DNA from: Ectobacillus funiculus
Lineage (GTDB): Bacteria; Bacillota; Bacilli; Bacillales; Bacillaceae_G
NCBI RefSeq assembly: GCF_042429435.1
Contig: NZ_JBHMAF010000100.1
DNA: 64,000 nucleotides
Direction: 5' to 3' (one strand)
The translations under genes and the position numbers were made by a program. Shown piece after piece: positions 42,738-51,629 of the stretch. Under the pieces are notes generated by a model, which was given only the letters and a program-made list of their open reading frames with translations, made no database searches and was not told the DNA's origin. How positions within the stretch are numbered: the first letter of the stretch is position 1; each line of letters begins with the position of its first letter.

Positions 42738-43985
42738 TTGGGTATAGGTGAAAAGAAGCCACTCGCCTTATTCACACAAATCGAAGAGATGGTAGAGTGG
42801 TTAGCTTCCTTCGGAAAAAGTCAAAGCAATGGAGTTACACGCCAACTATATTCAAAAGAATGGCAGGCTGCCCAACAAGCAGTTGAAAAACGGATGGAAG
42901 AAGCGGGACTTCGTGCATACTATGACGATGTTGGGAATTTATTCGGCAGATTAGCTGGAAGACAAGAAAATGCCTCTACTATTTTGACAGGATCTCATAT
43001 TGATACTGTTATAGATGGAGGGAAGTATGACGGAGCCTACGGGATCATTGCTAGTTTAATCGCTGTAGAATATTTATATAAGCATTACGGATTGCCCCGA
43101 AAAAATATAGAGGTCGTTTCTTTATGTGAAGAAGAGGGGAGCCGTTTCCCGATGACATATTGGGGTTCGGGAAGTATCGCCGGGATCAAATCGTTTGCGG
43201 ATATTCAAGATTTGAAGGATGCAAACGGAACGCCTTTTGTGGAGGCTATGCGGCAAGCAGGGTTTGGCCAAGGAAAATACCCACAGCCAAGGCGAGCTGA
43301 TTTGGATTGTTTTATTGAACTGCATATAGAACAAGGAGAGGTATTAGAACGGGAAGGAAAATCCATTGGAGTTGTTAGCCATATTGTCGGACAGAGGCGA
43401 TATAATGTCACAGTGATGGGGGAAAGCAACCATGCTGGTACAACACCAATGGGGTGGCGTAAAGACGCGATGCATACGGCAGCTGAACTGATTCAGGTAC
43501 TTATGCAAAAAGCGAAGGAAACATCTCCTGAGCTTGTTACTACAGTAGGTCAAATGTCTGTAGAACCCAATATATCAAATGTGATTCCAAGAAAGGTAAC
43601 ATTTAGTATGGATATTCGTCATAGTGATGAACAGGTTCTGTTTGAATTTTGTGAAGCTGTATGTAAAGAATTTAAATTGATTACAAGCAAGCATCATACT
43701 GAATTCAGTCTTTATAATTGGATGAATGAAAAGCCAGTGAAAATGTGTGAAAAGGTAAACAAAATCTCAGAGTCCATTTTAGAGAGAGAAGGAATACCGT
43801 TTAAGAAAATGACAAGCGGTGCTGGGCATGACTCACAAGTGTTTGGACAGTTCTGTCCAACCTCTTTATTGTTTGTACCAAGTCATAAAGGAATTAGTCA
43901 TTCGCCATATGAGTTTACAAGGACAGAAGATTTAGAGAAAGGTATTCAATTATTAATAAAGGTTTTATATGAGCTAGCGTACTAA
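42738..43985 (+). CDS. pucF: Allantoate amidohydrolase
   Basis: 415 residues from TTG 42738, preceded by GGGGGGA. An M20-type zinc hydrolase (hydantoinase/carbamoylase branch). Metal ligands are in GSHIDTV, GGKYDGAYG, CEEEGSRFP, ELHIEQG and the final SHKGISHSP. It hydrolyses allantoate to ureidoglycine, releasing CO2 and ammonia. The length fits PucF. Its stop is 13 bases before pucG, so the pair is an operon. Confidence 0.9.
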   Translation: MGIGEKKPLALFTQIEEMVEWLASFGKSQSNGVTRQLYSKEWQAAQQAVEKRMEEAGLRAYYDDVGNLFGRLAGRQENASTILTGSHIDTVIDGGKYDGAYGIIASLIAVEYLYKHYGLPRKNIEVVSLCEEEGSRFPMTYWGSGSIAGIKSFADIQDLKDANGTPFVEAMRQAGFGQGKYPQPRRADLDCFIELHIEQGEVLEREGKSIGVVSHIVGQRRYNVTVMGESNHAGTTPMGWRKDAMHTAAELIQVLMQKAKETSPELVTTVGQMSVEPNISNVIPRKVTFSMDIRHSDEQVLFEFCEAVCKEFKLITSKHHTEFSLYNWMNEKPVKMCEKVNKISESILEREGIPFKKMTSGAGHDSQVFGQFCPTSLLFVPSHKGISHSPYEFTRTEDLEKGIQLLIKVLYELAY

Positions 43986-43998
43986 GGAGGGAAAAGGA

Positions 43999-45240
43999 AT
44001 GAAAGCTTTTCAAGAAATAAATTCACCATTACGAACAATTATGACTCCAGGACCTGTGGAGGTCGACCCAAGAGTGTTGCGTGCGATGAGTACTCCAATT
44101 CTTGGACAGTTTGACCCGGCTTTTACGCAAATGATGAATGAAACGATGGAGATGCTTCGTCAAGTGTTTCAAACAAAAAACCAATGGGCGTTTCCAATTG
44201 ACGGAACATCTCGAGCTGGTCTCGAAGCTGTATTATGCAGCGTAATAGAGCCAGGGGATAAAGTGTTGATTCCTATCTTTGGTAGATTTGGACATTTATT
44301 AACAGAAATTGCTGAGCGCAATGGGGCAGAAATCCACACTATCGAATGTAAGTGGGGAGAAGTATTTGATCAAGAGGAAATCATTAATGAAATTAAAAGG
44401 GTAAAACCAAAAGTGCTTGCGATTGTCCATGGTGAAACATCAACTGGCTGTATGCAGCCACTGGACAAGATTGGGCCTGCTTGTCGGGAACTTGACGTAT
44501 TATGTGTTGTCGATGCGGTCGCAACGATTGGCGGAACAGAAGTAAAGGTAGACGAATGGCAGCTTGATGCGGTGATCGGGGGAACGCAAAAATGCTTGTC
44601 TGTTCCCTCTGGTATGGCTCCTATCACGTACAATGACCGTGTGGAGCGAGTGCTTTCTGCTAGAAAGAAAGTGGAAAGAGGTGTTGCGCAGGAACAGGAC
44701 AGAAGAAGTGTTCAACAGCCAATTCGCAGTAATTACTTTGATTTAAGCCAATTGCAGGATTACTGGGGACCGAGAAGATTAAATCATCACACAGAAGCGA
44801 CCTCAATGCTTTACGCATTACGGGAAGGAGTGCGGATTGTTTTACAAGAGGGGCTGGAGGAACGATTTGACAGACATCGTTTGCACGAGAAGGCACTTAT
44901 AGAGGGCATTAAAGCTATGGGCTTGAAATTATTTAATGATGTATCTTGGAAGCTGCCAATGGTCACATGTGTTACAATTCCAGACGGTGTTGATGGAGAG
45001 TCAGTAAGAACGATGCTGCTCGAGCAGTTTGGCATAGAGATTGCCAGCTCATTTGGTCCGCTTCATGGGAAGATCTGGAGAATTGGAACGATGGGATATA
45101 GCTGCCGGAAAGAAAATATTTTATTTGTTTTAGCCGCTCTTGAGGCTGCGCTGATTCGTCATAATGCATCTATTCAAATTGGAGAAGGCGTACAAGCGGC
45201 GCTGAATGTATATGAATTGCCGAATCTAGCAGTCAAGTAA
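43999..45240 (+). CDS. pucG: (S)-Ureidoglycine-glyoxylate aminotransferase
   Basis: 413 residues, class V PLP-dependent aminotransferase. It starts with MTPGPVEVDPRVLRAMSTPILGQFDP and carries the PLP lysine in VIGGTQKCLSVPSG (about residue 197). It transfers nitrogen from ureidoglycine to glyoxylate, giving glycine and oxalurate, as shown for B. subtilis PucG. AAGGAGGG precedes the ATG. Two inverted tandem repeat elements follow at once and probably terminate it. Confidence 0.9.
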   Translation: MKAFQEINSPLRTIMTPGPVEVDPRVLRAMSTPILGQFDPAFTQMMNETMEMLRQVFQTKNQWAFPIDGTSRAGLEAVLCSVIEPGDKVLIPIFGRFGHLLTEIAERNGAEIHTIECKWGEVFDQEEIINEIKRVKPKVLAIVHGETSTGCMQPLDKIGPACRELDVLCVVDAVATIGGTEVKVDEWQLDAVIGGTQKCLSVPSGMAPITYNDRVERVLSARKKVERGVAQEQDRRSVQQPIRSNYFDLSQLQDYWGPRRLNHHTEATSMLYALREGVRIVLQEGLEERFDRHRLHEKALIEGIKAMGLKLFNDVSWKLPMVTCVTIPDGVDGESVRTMLLEQFGIEIASSFGPLHGKIWRIGTMGYSCRKENILFVLAALEAALIRHNASIQIGEGVQAALNVYELPNLAVK

Positions 45241-45244
45241 GAAT

Positions 45245-45377
45245 AAAGAAAACTCGCCGATTGGCGAGCCCTGCTCTTGGGCGAAGACAGAGGCGTAGTT
45301 GCCCTTATACTGTATTCCTGAAATTTCTCGCTACGTCGAATTGGCTTCCAGCTAGAAATTTATACTTTCTTACAGTG
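45245..45377 (-). repeat. Full intergenic repeat, minus orientation, tandem pair member
   Basis: Read on the minus strand it has head CACTGTAAG, stem TTTCTAGC / GCGAGAAA, mid CAGTATAA and terminal CTCGCCAATCGGCGAG with TTTTCTTTA. It begins five bases after the pucG stop. Confidence 0.92.
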
Positions 45378-45511
45378 TAAAGAAAACTCGCCGATTGGCG
45401 AGCCCTGCTCTTGGATGAAGACAGAGGCGTAGCCCTACTTATGCTGTATTCCTAAAATTTCCGGCTACGTCGAATGACTTCTAGCTGGAAATTTATACTT
45501 TCTTACAGTGT
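45378..45511 (-). repeat. Full intergenic repeat, minus orientation, second tandem member
   Basis: Same orientation as its neighbour, but with the TTTCCAGC / GCCGGAAA version of the first stem, so two stem variants lie side by side in one tandem pair. Confidence 0.92.
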
Positions 45512-45539
45512 AAAAGTGATTGGTTTTAAAGTTAAAATT

Positions 45540-45574
45540 GCAAAAAGATTCCGGCGGCATCCGGGATCTTTTTG
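45540..45574. terminator. Terminator hairpin upstream of the second NCS2 gene
   Basis: GCAAAAAGAT.CCGG / CCGG.ATCTTTTTGC stem, with A-rich and T-rich arms. Confidence 0.8.
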
Positions 45575-45674
45575 CACAGAATGAACACACCCTTTTCTTC
45601 GCAATGACTTGGAAGCGATTTGAAGGCGGTTATTTTTTATATTTTTTCAAGGGTATAGTATAGAAGGTGAACTT

Positions 45675-47024
45675 ATGAAAACGTTATTTAAAATGGAACA
45701 TTGGCTTGCTGGATTACAATGGCTGTTTTTTCTTTTCACCAATACGGTTGTAATTCCTATTACTGTAGGAGCCGCTTTTCAGCTTCCTCAAGACAAAATT
45801 ATCGCTCTCATTCAATTCTCCTTCTTTTTTACGGGGGTAGCTTGTATGTTACAAGCAGTTTTGGGGCATAAACGAGCCGTGATGGAGGGACAATCCGGAT
45901 TGTGGTGGGGAGTCATTTTAAGTCTTTGTTACACAGCACCTTCCCAAGGCTTGTCATTAACTGCTCTTGGGGGAAGTTTGGCTGTTGGCATTATGATTTC
46001 CGGGCTCATCACGATGCTTATCGGACTGAGCGGTTTTTCACAGCACATTTCGAAGCTGTTTACCCCTGGTGTAATGGCTGTATTTATGTTTCTGCTAGGA
46101 TGCAGATTAAATATAATCTTTCTCAAGGGAATGTTAGGTATTCCTTTTGGGACCCACTCAGAATCAGCACATATTGATTTGTCCCTGTTCTTGCTATCTA
46201 GTGCTGTTGTCGTTGCTGTTATTGTGTTCAGCGTTAAAGCACCCCCTGTATTGAGCAGATATTCATTGTTAATCGGGATCATTGCGGGATGGATCTTGTT
46301 TGATTTGTTGTTTAATAACAAGGAAGGCATCGATATTGCCGGAGAAATAAGCATTAAGTTATTTCCCCTTGGTGCACCTAGTCTGGATATAGGGGTTATC
46401 GTTATAGCCATTGCTGCGGGTCTCATTAACACGTCCAATACTTTTGGAGCACTAAAGGGTACCGATGAGATTTATAAAACAACGTCGACCGCAAAGCAAT
46501 ATGGAAGGTCATTTACGATCAGCGGGTTATTCGCTATTATTGCGGGATTATTTGGGATGGTTCCTTATGCTCCGTATGTATCCTCCATTGGTTTTCTGAA
46601 CCAAACTAAAATTTCGGAGAGACTCCCCTTTATCATTGGCGGTGGAATGTTTATGCTAATGGGACTAATTCCGGCTATCGCGGGGGTAATGGCAAGGCTT
46701 CCTTTAAGTGTTGGAAGTGCAGTTTTATTTGTTACCTATCTACGCTTGCTGCATACATCACTTCAGTATTTTGCACAAATTCACTTAAGTACGGACAATA
46801 TTTACCGTTTGGCGGCTCCATTATTTATTGGAATTATTTTTATGTCATTTCCTTTATCTTATTTCGAAACCGTTCCTAGTGTTTTGCGACCGTTATTCAG
46901 TAATGGGTTATTAGTCGGGATTTTATTATCTCTTTTGCTAGAAAATATTCGTTTTAAATCGTTAGGTACAAGAAAAAATCAAAATCGCATGAAAGAGCTT
47001 GTTCAAGAAGGGAAGTCAATTTGA
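45675..47024 (+). CDS. pucJ: Purine permease, NCS2 family (PucJ-like)
   Basis: 449 residues with about 13 hydrophobic segments. NCS2 fold features are present but diverged from the permease at 37035 (LAGLQWLFFLFTNTVVIPITVG, FTPGVMAVFMFLLGCRLN, FGMVPYAPYVSSIGFLNQT). B. subtilis has two neighbouring uric acid permeases, PucJ and PucK, and the lengths match (449 and about 430). GAAGGTGA lies before the ATG. Substrate urate or a related purine is inferred. Confidence 0.8.
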   Translation: MKTLFKMEHWLAGLQWLFFLFTNTVVIPITVGAAFQLPQDKIIALIQFSFFFTGVACMLQAVLGHKRAVMEGQSGLWWGVILSLCYTAPSQGLSLTALGGSLAVGIMISGLITMLIGLSGFSQHISKLFTPGVMAVFMFLLGCRLNIIFLKGMLGIPFGTHSESAHIDLSLFLLSSAVVVAVIVFSVKAPPVLSRYSLLIGIIAGWILFDLLFNNKEGIDIAGEISIKLFPLGAPSLDIGVIVIAIAAGLINTSNTFGALKGTDEIYKTTSTAKQYGRSFTISGLFAIIAGLFGMVPYAPYVSSIGFLNQTKISERLPFIIGGGMFMLMGLIPAIAGVMARLPLSVGSAVLFVTYLRLLHTSLQYFAQIHLSTDNIYRLAAPLFIGIIFMSFPLSYFETVPSVLRPLFSNGLLVGILLSLLLENIRFKSLGTRKNQNRMKELVQEGKSI

Positions 47025-47106
47025 AATCACTGAAACATCGTTAAGAGGAAGCGTTATAAAAATATCGGACAAATCATATTTTACGATTCGGATAAGGAGA
47101 ATGGAT

Positions 47107-47967
47107 ATGAAGCTAGCAACAGTGAAAGTAAATGGTGAAGAAACTGCTGCAATCATTTCTGATAATCAGGCGATTTTGATGCAAACAATCAATGAACTGG
47201 AGAGTAAAGATTGGAGCACGGATCTTTTTCAGATTTTACAGAAAGAGCAATTAACGGAAATAAATCTTTGGTACAAGGAAGAGGGACAAAAGAAATTGCG
47301 TCATTTTCCTCATATTTCGGATGAAAAAATAAGCTATGCACCGCTTTATCGCAGCCCTAGAAAAATACTAGGTGTAGGCATGAACTATCTAGAAAAAGCA
47401 ATTGAGTTATCAGGTAAACCACCTGAGGAAGAACCAGTTATTTTTATGAAGCCAGATACTAGTCTGATTGGTCCTGAAGAGGTTATTAAACTGCCTTCTC
47501 AGTTCGGTAAAGTAACAGCCGAGGCAGAACTTGGGATTATTATTGGGAAAACATGCAAAAATGTGAAAGAACAGGATGCTTACAGCGTTGTAGCCGGTTT
47601 TACTACCACTTTAGATATGACTGCAAAGGATATTCATGCAAAAAATCCTCGCTATTTGCAGCGATCAAAAAGCTTTGATACTTTCTTCAGTTTTGGACCA
47701 TATTTCATAACTGCTGATGAGTTTCCTGAGATAAAGGATCTTACTGTAGAAACGGTTTTAAATGGAGAAGTGCACCATCATAACGTTGTTGCAAATATGA
47801 TCTATCCGCCAGATTGGATTGTGTCGTTTTTCTCTCACATTATGACATTATACCCAGGTGATATTATTATGACTGGTACACCTGGATCTGTGGTGATTCG
47901 CGACGGGGATGTTGTTGAGTGTCACATTGATAGATTCAAATCCTTGCAAAACCCTGTTTCAGTATAG
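47107..47967 (+). CDS. Fumarylacetoacetate hydrolase (FAH) family protein
   Basis: 286 residues from ATG 47107, seven bases after AAGGAGA. The C-terminal FAH domain (about 80-285) has RSPRKILGVGMNYLEKA, FMKPDTSLIGPEE, metal-binding Glu residues in TAEAELGIIIG, Asp in TTLDMTAKDIH and a final IMTGTPGSV. These enzymes cleave or hydrate C-C bonds of oxo acids; some are called ureidoglycolate lyase. In this cluster it could process oxalurate, ureidoglycolate or another downstream product, but this is a guess. It follows pucJ closely. Confidence 0.8.
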   Translation: MKLATVKVNGEETAAIISDNQAILMQTINELESKDWSTDLFQILQKEQLTEINLWYKEEGQKKLRHFPHISDEKISYAPLYRSPRKILGVGMNYLEKAIELSGKPPEEEPVIFMKPDTSLIGPEEVIKLPSQFGKVTAEAELGIIIGKTCKNVKEQDAYSVVAGFTTTLDMTAKDIHAKNPRYLQRSKSFDTFFSFGPYFITADEFPEIKDLTVETVLNGEVHHHNVVANMIYPPDWIVSFFSHIMTLYPGDIIMTGTPGSVVIRDGDVVECHIDRFKSLQNPVSV

Positions 47968-47993
47968 GGCAGAAGATATACAGTATCGAGGAC

Positions 47994-48024
47994 AAACCAA
48001 GCGTTTTTTAAATGCTTGGTTTGT
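47994..48024 (+). terminator. Terminator after the FAH-family gene
   Basis: AAACCAAGC / GCTTGGTTT hairpin with TGTTTG tail. Confidence 0.75.
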
Positions 48025-48029
48025 TTGCT

Positions 48030-48061
48030 TGCACTTTAAGAAGGTGTAATTTTTGCCTAGT
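48030..48061 (+). repeat. Truncated head of the intergenic repeat
   Basis: GCACTTTAAGAAGGTGTAAT then TTTTGCCTAG matches the first 30 bases of the family and then stops. The remaining 310 bases to pucH are AT-rich with no feature I can name; the pucH promoter must be there. Confidence 0.5.
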
Positions 48062-48378
48062 TTTTTGATTTCATATTTGTTATGCATCCTTAATGTTAGA
48101 AAATATAACAATTTTCGTGTTTTTTAGTTAAAAGGTACAATGGAAAAATAAAAAATTCACATTTCGTCTAATGAAATAACAGAATAGAAGCGATAAAATA
48201 TAAAATATAAGTAATGTTTTATTACGTAGATAAGTAATTTTATATAACATTCAGTTTTGAGGGAATCGAAAAGAAGTAGAAATCTAGTCCGGTTTTAGAC
48301 TGAAAATGTATGTTGTGATTGGAATGTGCAAAAATGATTTTCATTAAAATATAATCTTATTGATAAGGAGAAATGTGC

Positions 48379-49755
48379 ATGGAACATTTAGATGTAATTA
48401 TTATAAATGGAAAGGCAGTTCTTCCTGCAGGTGTAGTGGAAACTGATATTGGCATTAAGGATGGGAAAATTGCTGTTATTAAAAAGGGGATACAGAATGA
48501 AGCGGATTTCATATGGGATGCCGAGGGTCAATATATTTTTCCGGGTATGATTGATGTGCATGTTCATTTTAGTGAACCGGGTAGAGAACATTGGGAAGGG
48601 TTCCATACAGGTTCCATGATGATGGCGGCAGGAGGGTGCACAACCTATTTTGATATGCCATTAAACGGGATTCCTTCAACAGTGAATCAAGCTGCCCTTT
48701 ATGAAAAAGCAAGGTTAGGGAATGGAAAGTCTTTTGTTGACTTTAGCTTATGGGGCGGGCTTGTGCCTGGAAATGAAAAGGATCTAGAGGCTCTAGCTGA
48801 ATCGGGTGTGATCGGCTTTAAAGCATTTCTCTCTACAACAGGGAATAAGGAGTTTGAAGCAGTTGATGACATATCTTTGCTTAATGGGATGAAAATGATC
48901 GCTAAGCTCAACAAGGTGTTAGCTCTTCATTCAGAGAGTGCCGCCATTACAAATTGGTTAAAAGAAGAGAAAGAAAAGGAAGGAAAATGCAGCGCGGATG
49001 ATTATTTAGAAACACGTCCAATTATCGCCGAAGTCGAGGCAGTAGAACGCGCCATTTACTATGCAGAAATTACGGGCTGCCCGCTTCATTTTGTGCACAT
49101 TAGCTCAGCTAAGGCGATAGAAAAAATTGAACAAGCGAAGCAAAAAGGAATGAATATAACGGTTGAAACTTGTCCGCATTATTTATTATTTAACCATGAG
49201 CATTTAAGAGAATTGGGTACGATTGCTAAGTGTGCTCCGCCGCTGCGTGAACAAGAAGAGCAGCGAAAATTAATTTCTTTATTAATTGATAATAAATTTG
49301 ACATGATTTCTTCGGACCATTCTCCGTGTCCGTATGACTTAAAGGATCCTAATGTTTATAACTTATTCCAGGCCTGGGGTGGAATTAGCGGCGGGCAATT
49401 CTCGTTGCTTTCGATGATTGAGCTTGCTTTACAGTATAATATTCCATTTGAAACAGTAGCGAAGTGGACCGCATCAGCACCCGCTGAGAGATTTGGGCTT
49501 TCAGATCGAAAGGGCAAAATTGCTGAAGGGGTAGACGCTGATTTGGCGATTATTACCTTAGAGGAATCGCATTTCGTTACGGAAGAAAACTATTATGCCA
49601 AGCATAAACAAAGCCTGTATATAGGCCATACTTTTCCGTGCAAAGTTGTTGGGACTTTTGTCAGAGGAAATGTAGTATTTAAGGATGGAAGGCTAGCGGC
49701 TCAAACTCCTGTTGGTGGCTGGCTGAAGCCTGAAGGATGTACAGTTGTTAAATAA
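48379..49755 (+). CDS. pucH: Allantoinase
   Basis: 458 residues, amidohydrolase superfamily. Metal ligands: HVHF (about residue 60), carbamylated Lys in GFKAFLS (about 147), His in LHSES and VHISS, Asp in SSDHSP. It hydrolyses allantoin to allantoate. ATG 48379 is eight bases after AAGGAG; ATG 48373 is too close. It is a single unit between two transporter/hydrolase groups and supplies the substrate of PucF. Confidence 0.92.
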   Translation: MEHLDVIIINGKAVLPAGVVETDIGIKDGKIAVIKKGIQNEADFIWDAEGQYIFPGMIDVHVHFSEPGREHWEGFHTGSMMMAAGGCTTYFDMPLNGIPSTVNQAALYEKARLGNGKSFVDFSLWGGLVPGNEKDLEALAESGVIGFKAFLSTTGNKEFEAVDDISLLNGMKMIAKLNKVLALHSESAAITNWLKEEKEKEGKCSADDYLETRPIIAEVEAVERAIYYAEITGCPLHFVHISSAKAIEKIEQAKQKGMNITVETCPHYLLFNHEHLRELGTIAKCAPPLREQEEQRKLISLLIDNKFDMISSDHSPCPYDLKDPNVYNLFQAWGGISGGQFSLLSMIELALQYNIPFETVAKWTASAPAERFGLSDRKGKIAEGVDADLAIITLEESHFVTEENYYAKHKQSLYIGHTFPCKVVGTFVRGNVVFKDGRLAAQTPVGGWLKPEGCTVVK

Positions 49756-49784
49756 GCTTGCATGTTAATAGTAAAATGTAAAAG

Positions 49785-49819
49785 CCTTTCTCCGAATATG
49801 GTTGGAGAAAGGTTTTTTT
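49785..49819 (+). terminator. Terminator of pucH
   Basis: CCTTTCTCC / GGAGAAAGG hairpin followed by seven T. The rest of the 380-bp gap to sstT is AT-rich with no recognised feature; a 72-codon frame there runs through this hairpin and is not credible. Confidence 0.85.
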
Positions 49820-50133
49820 ATATTGAGCAGCTTCTTGTCAATATAGGAAAGAGCCTTGTATGTGTTGTTGCACTGCTGTTTCTTTTGGGTATGAAAGTAT
49901 GGGTTATGAAGATGTACATAAATTTATGGAATTCCTATGTTCCTGTAAACTATAAATTCTTTTCAAATAACAATAGCTAGAGAGGGAATCGTTGATGTGT
50001 ATTGTTTTTTGTATGATTAATATGAAAATTTTAATAATTACAATATTTTTAAATGATTAGAATAATAGTGTAATATATTAAGGGAATTATTATAATACTA
50101 TGTATCTTATCTTAAATCAGTGGGGGAATATGT

Positions 50134-51369
50134 ATGAAAAGTATGCTGAAAAAGTGGAATCAGCTGAGCCTAGTAAAGCAAATCATTATAGGTTTAATTA
50201 TTGGTATTATCCTGGCTGTAACGATTCCAGAAGCAGCAAAGCCTGTTGTGATTTTAGGCTCTTTATTTGTAGGTGCTTTGAAAGCTATTGCACCTGTGCT
50301 GGTACTCTTCTTAGTTATGTCGGCTATCGCTCAACATAAGAGTGGTCACCAAACGAATATGAAATCCATTATCTTCCTATACCTTTTAGGAACCTTTTTA
50401 GCTGGATTAACTGCCGTTATTGTAAGTTTTATTTTTCCTGTAGGCTTAACCCTTGCGAAGGGGGTCAAGGATTTGACTGCTCCTGGCGGCGTTGTAGAGG
50501 TTCTCAAGGCATTGCTGCTGAATGTTGTTGATAACCCAGTTAAAGCAATTTATAGTGCGAACTATATCGGTATTTTAGCGTGGGCTATAGTCTTTGGTTT
50601 GGCTTTAAGAAATGCCCCTGATACGACAAAAGCAATGATTTCTAATTTTTCGGATGCTGTATCCAAAATGGTTACATGGGTTATTAAGTGTGCGCCGTTA
50701 GGAATCATGGGTCTAGTATTTGAGTCTATTACAGCAAATGGAGTCGAGTCGTTATTAAGCTACGGAAAGCTACTTGCCGTTTTAATTGGCTGTATGGTCT
50801 TTGTAGCGTTGGTTGTTAATCCGATTATTGTGTTCGTAGCTATAAGGCAAAACCCTTATCCGCTCGTTTTTAAGTGCTTAAAGGAAAGTGGTATTACAGC
50901 GTTCTTTACACGTAGCTCAGCTTCGAATATTCCTGTAAATATGAGATTGTGTGAAAAGCTAGGTTTGAATAAGGATAGTTATTCAGTATCTATTCCGTTA
51001 GGTGCAACCATCAATATGGCGGGTGCCGCTGTTACTATTTCTGTTTTGACGCTTGCGGCGGTTCATACACTAGGTATTCAAGTGGATCTTCCTACAGCAA
51101 TCATCCTCAGTGTGCTGTCAGCTATATGCGCTTGTGGTGCTTCAGGAGTTGCGGGTGGCTCCTTATTACTGATTCCTTTAGCATGCAGTTTATTTGGAAT
51201 CTCAGCCGATGTTGCGATGCAGGTAGTTGGAGTAGGGTTTATCATAGGTGTTTTACAAGACTCTTTTGAAACGGCACTTAACTCATCAACAGACGTACTT
51301 TTCACAGCAACGGCTGAATTTAAGGAGTGGCGTAAAGAAGGAAGGAAAGTAGATATCCACTCAGCATAA
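50134..51369 (+). CDS. sstT: Serine/threonine:Na+ symporter
   Basis: 411 residues of the dicarboxylate/amino acid:cation symporter family. It is similar to E. coli SstT over its length (FVGALKAIAPVLVLFLVMSAIAQH, ESGITAFFTRSSASNIPVNM, PLGATINMAGAAVTI, GVAGGSLLLIPLACSLFGIS, LQDSFETALNSSTDVLFTA). It imports serine and threonine with Na+. GGGGGAA precedes the ATG. Its place among purine genes may reflect glycine/serine metabolism from PucG products, or chance. Confidence 0.9.
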   Translation: MKSMLKKWNQLSLVKQIIIGLIIGIILAVTIPEAAKPVVILGSLFVGALKAIAPVLVLFLVMSAIAQHKSGHQTNMKSIIFLYLLGTFLAGLTAVIVSFIFPVGLTLAKGVKDLTAPGGVVEVLKALLLNVVDNPVKAIYSANYIGILAWAIVFGLALRNAPDTTKAMISNFSDAVSKMVTWVIKCAPLGIMGLVFESITANGVESLLSYGKLLAVLIGCMVFVALVVNPIIVFVAIRQNPYPLVFKCLKESGITAFFTRSSASNIPVNMRLCEKLGLNKDSYSVSIPLGATINMAGAAVTISVLTLAAVHTLGIQVDLPTAIILSVLSAICACGASGVAGGSLLLIPLACSLFGISADVAMQVVGVGFIIGVLQDSFETALNSSTDVLFTATAEFKEWRKEGRKVDIHSA

Positions 51370-51479
51370 AGAAGAAATCTGATATTGTCCCTGCCAAGTA
51401 GGCGGTGTCCGATATTCTATTGCATTGTTTAAGTAGCCTGATGACGGTGCTTAACCAGAGTCAGGTTATTATCTATTAA

Positions 51480-51515
51480 AGAAACTCGCCAAATATCGGC
51501 GAGTTTTCTTTAATA
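51480..51515. repeat. Isolated second hairpin of the intergenic repeat
   Basis: AAAGAAA-CTCGCC-AAATAT-CGGCGAG-TTTTCTTT is an almost perfect palindrome equal to the repeat's terminator hairpin, with no trace of the first half nearby. It probably ends transcription of both sstT and pucI. Confidence 0.75.
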
Positions 51516-51629
51516 TTATAAGTATCATATTGTATTGGCACCGAAGTGTAGATCTTGTAAACATTAAGACTGTATTAAAGATGGTAACGAAAAAGCAGCT
51601 GCTTCTGTAGGGCTGATTGCATCAACAGG

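Noticed and set aside
49762..49980. 72-codon open frame after pucH
   Set aside because: It runs through the pucH terminator hairpin and has no ribosome-binding site.
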